From: Odontesthes bonariensis
Taxonomy: Eukaryota > Chordata > Actinopteri > Atheriniformes > Atherinopsidae
Reading direction: 5' to 3'
DNA length: 64,000 nt
Assembly (NCBI RefSeq): GCF_027942865.1
Contig: NC_134515.1
Coordinates: forward strand, 17,878,227 to 17,942,226
Shown: positions 63,190 to 64,000 of the stretch, in pieces
Position numbering within the stretch: the first letter of the stretch is position 1
Layout of the letters: every line of letters begins with the position of its first letter
Notes under the pieces: generated by a model
Databases searched by the model: none
What the model saw: the letters and a program-made list of their open reading frames with translations, nothing else
Told to the model about the DNA's origin: nothing
Position numbers and translations under genes: made by a program

Positions 63190-63695
63190 TTATTGAAAAT
63201 TTTGGACAGAACTGAATTGTAAAAATAAAAGGTGTATCTCATGTAGCAAGTGTAGTTACATGACCCCACACTGATTTGGAGTCAATTGATCACATGACCT
63301 GGAAGCTATTGAGCAAAAATGCTAATATTTACATATAAAAATTGATAAAAAATATGAACAGATCTAAAATGTAAAAATAAAAGGCGTATCTCATACAGCC
63401 AGTGTAGTTACATGATCCTACACTGATTTGGAGTCAATTGATCACAAGACCTGGAAGCTATTGAGCAAAAAGACTAATATTTACATATACAAATTATTAA
63501 AAAATATGAACAGATCTAAAATGTAAAAATAAAAGGCGTATCTCATGCAGCCAGTGTAGTTACATGACCCCACACTGATTTGGAGTCAATTGATCACAAG
63601 ACCTGGAAGCTATTGAGCAAAAAGACTAATATTTACATATTAATAAAAAATATGAACAGATCTAAAATGTAAAAATAAAAGGTGTATCTCATAAA
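63190..63695. repeat. 152-bp tandem array, about 3.3 units
   Basis: The block aaaaataaaaggtgtatctc recurs at 63221, 63373, 63525 and 63671, giving periods of 152, 152 and 146 bp. Each full unit also contains gatttggagtcaattgatca and cctggaagctattgagcaaa. Units two and three are nearly identical, which indicates recent duplication. The array abuts a BEL/Pao pol fragment. Confidence 0.9.
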
Positions 63696-63714
63696 TAGTG
63701 GCATTTATTTTTGT

Positions 63715-64000
63715 GGCTAAGACCCTATTGGCCACAAATGTTTTGTATCTGGAGGTTTCATTTTTGACGTACTTTAGCACTGCGGTGCTGTCAGTCCAAA
63801 AGACGGAGTCAAGCAATGTCATCTGCAGCTCCTTTCTCCACAACCTGTCTGTACGTGCTGCCACTACTGCTGCTGTTAGCTCCAGTCTGGGAATGGTAAT
63901 TGGTTTTAAGGGAGCCACCCTGGCTTTTCCCATGACGAGGATGTTGCACAGCTTTCCATCACTGTTGCGCAACAGTAGGTAAGTAGCTGTCCCATAACCA
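63715..64000 (-). pseudogene. BEL/Pao retrotransposon pol fragment (RNase H region), truncated
   Basis: The minus strand is open from the right window edge. It encodes GYGTATYLLLRNSDGK, then a PLKPITIPRLELTAAVVAA block and VFWTDSTAVLKYVKNE, ending at TFVANRV. These are landmarks of the RNase H segment of BEL/Pao polyproteins, with the Glu of IPRLEL and the Asp of WTDS as candidate catalytic residues. After VANRV the family pattern is lost and the frame runs into the 152-bp tandem array, so the rest of pol (integrase) is absent here. The N-terminal part lies beyond the window. It is a fragment, not a functional gene. Confidence 0.8.

Overview
The window is vertebrate nuclear DNA, almost certainly from a percomorph-type teleost. 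It has compact intron-bearing genes, dense CA and other simple repeats, L2-clade LINE tails, tRNA-headed SINE-like repeats, and Ty3/Gypsy and BEL/Pao fragments of kinds common in fish. The species cannot be named from the sequence alone.

Five protein-coding genes can be built exon by exon with all frames closing. From left to right they are: a Gi-alpha gene (gnai3-like, minus strand, 8 coding exons, 354 residues); the orphan receptor gpr61 (minus, single coding exon, 474 residues); amigo1 (plus, single coding exon, 514 residues); atxn7l2 (minus, 9 coding exons, about 656 residues); and sypl2 (minus, 6 coding exons, 243 residues). Order and relative orientation match the human 1p13.3 block SYPL2-ATXN7L2-CYB561D1-AMIGO1-GPR61-GNAI3 read backwards, except that no cyb561d1 is visible between amigo1 and atxn7l2. 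The genes do not form an operon or a single pathway. Several act at neuronal or excitable membranes (receptor, G protein, adhesion/channel partner, tetraspan vesicle protein), and atxn7l2 is a nuclear SAGA-type factor.

Layout: 1-1598 is the 3' end of a Ty3/Gypsy-like element, with two coding-like tandem arrays and its 3' LTR. 1917-16744 is gnai3, whose 8-kb first intron holds one solo LTR inserted inside another. 16745-21535 is intergenic. 21536-23258 is gpr61 plus its splice-bounded 5' UTR. 23259-44000 is a long gene-free interval between the divergent gpr61 and amigo1 promoters; it holds scattered decayed SINE, LINE and DNA-transposon copies, RFX-like palindromes and possible conserved regulatory blocks. 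42395-43775 is an L2 LINE remnant lacking the polymerase active-site segment. 45532-47459 is amigo1. 47460-52168 is intergenic with a Harbinger-like element encoding part of a Myb/SANT domain. 52169-57679 is atxn7l2, 59562-62552 is sypl2, and 63190-64000 is a 152-bp tandem array abutting a truncated BEL/Pao RNase H region.

No wholly new biological system is evident. The most notable observations are a Gi-alpha whose C-terminal cysteine (position -4) is isoleucine, an ATXN7L2 SCA7 zinc knuckle lacking its histidine ligand, the nested solo LTRs, and the duplicated polypurine-tract region flanking a tandem array in the left-edge retroelement.
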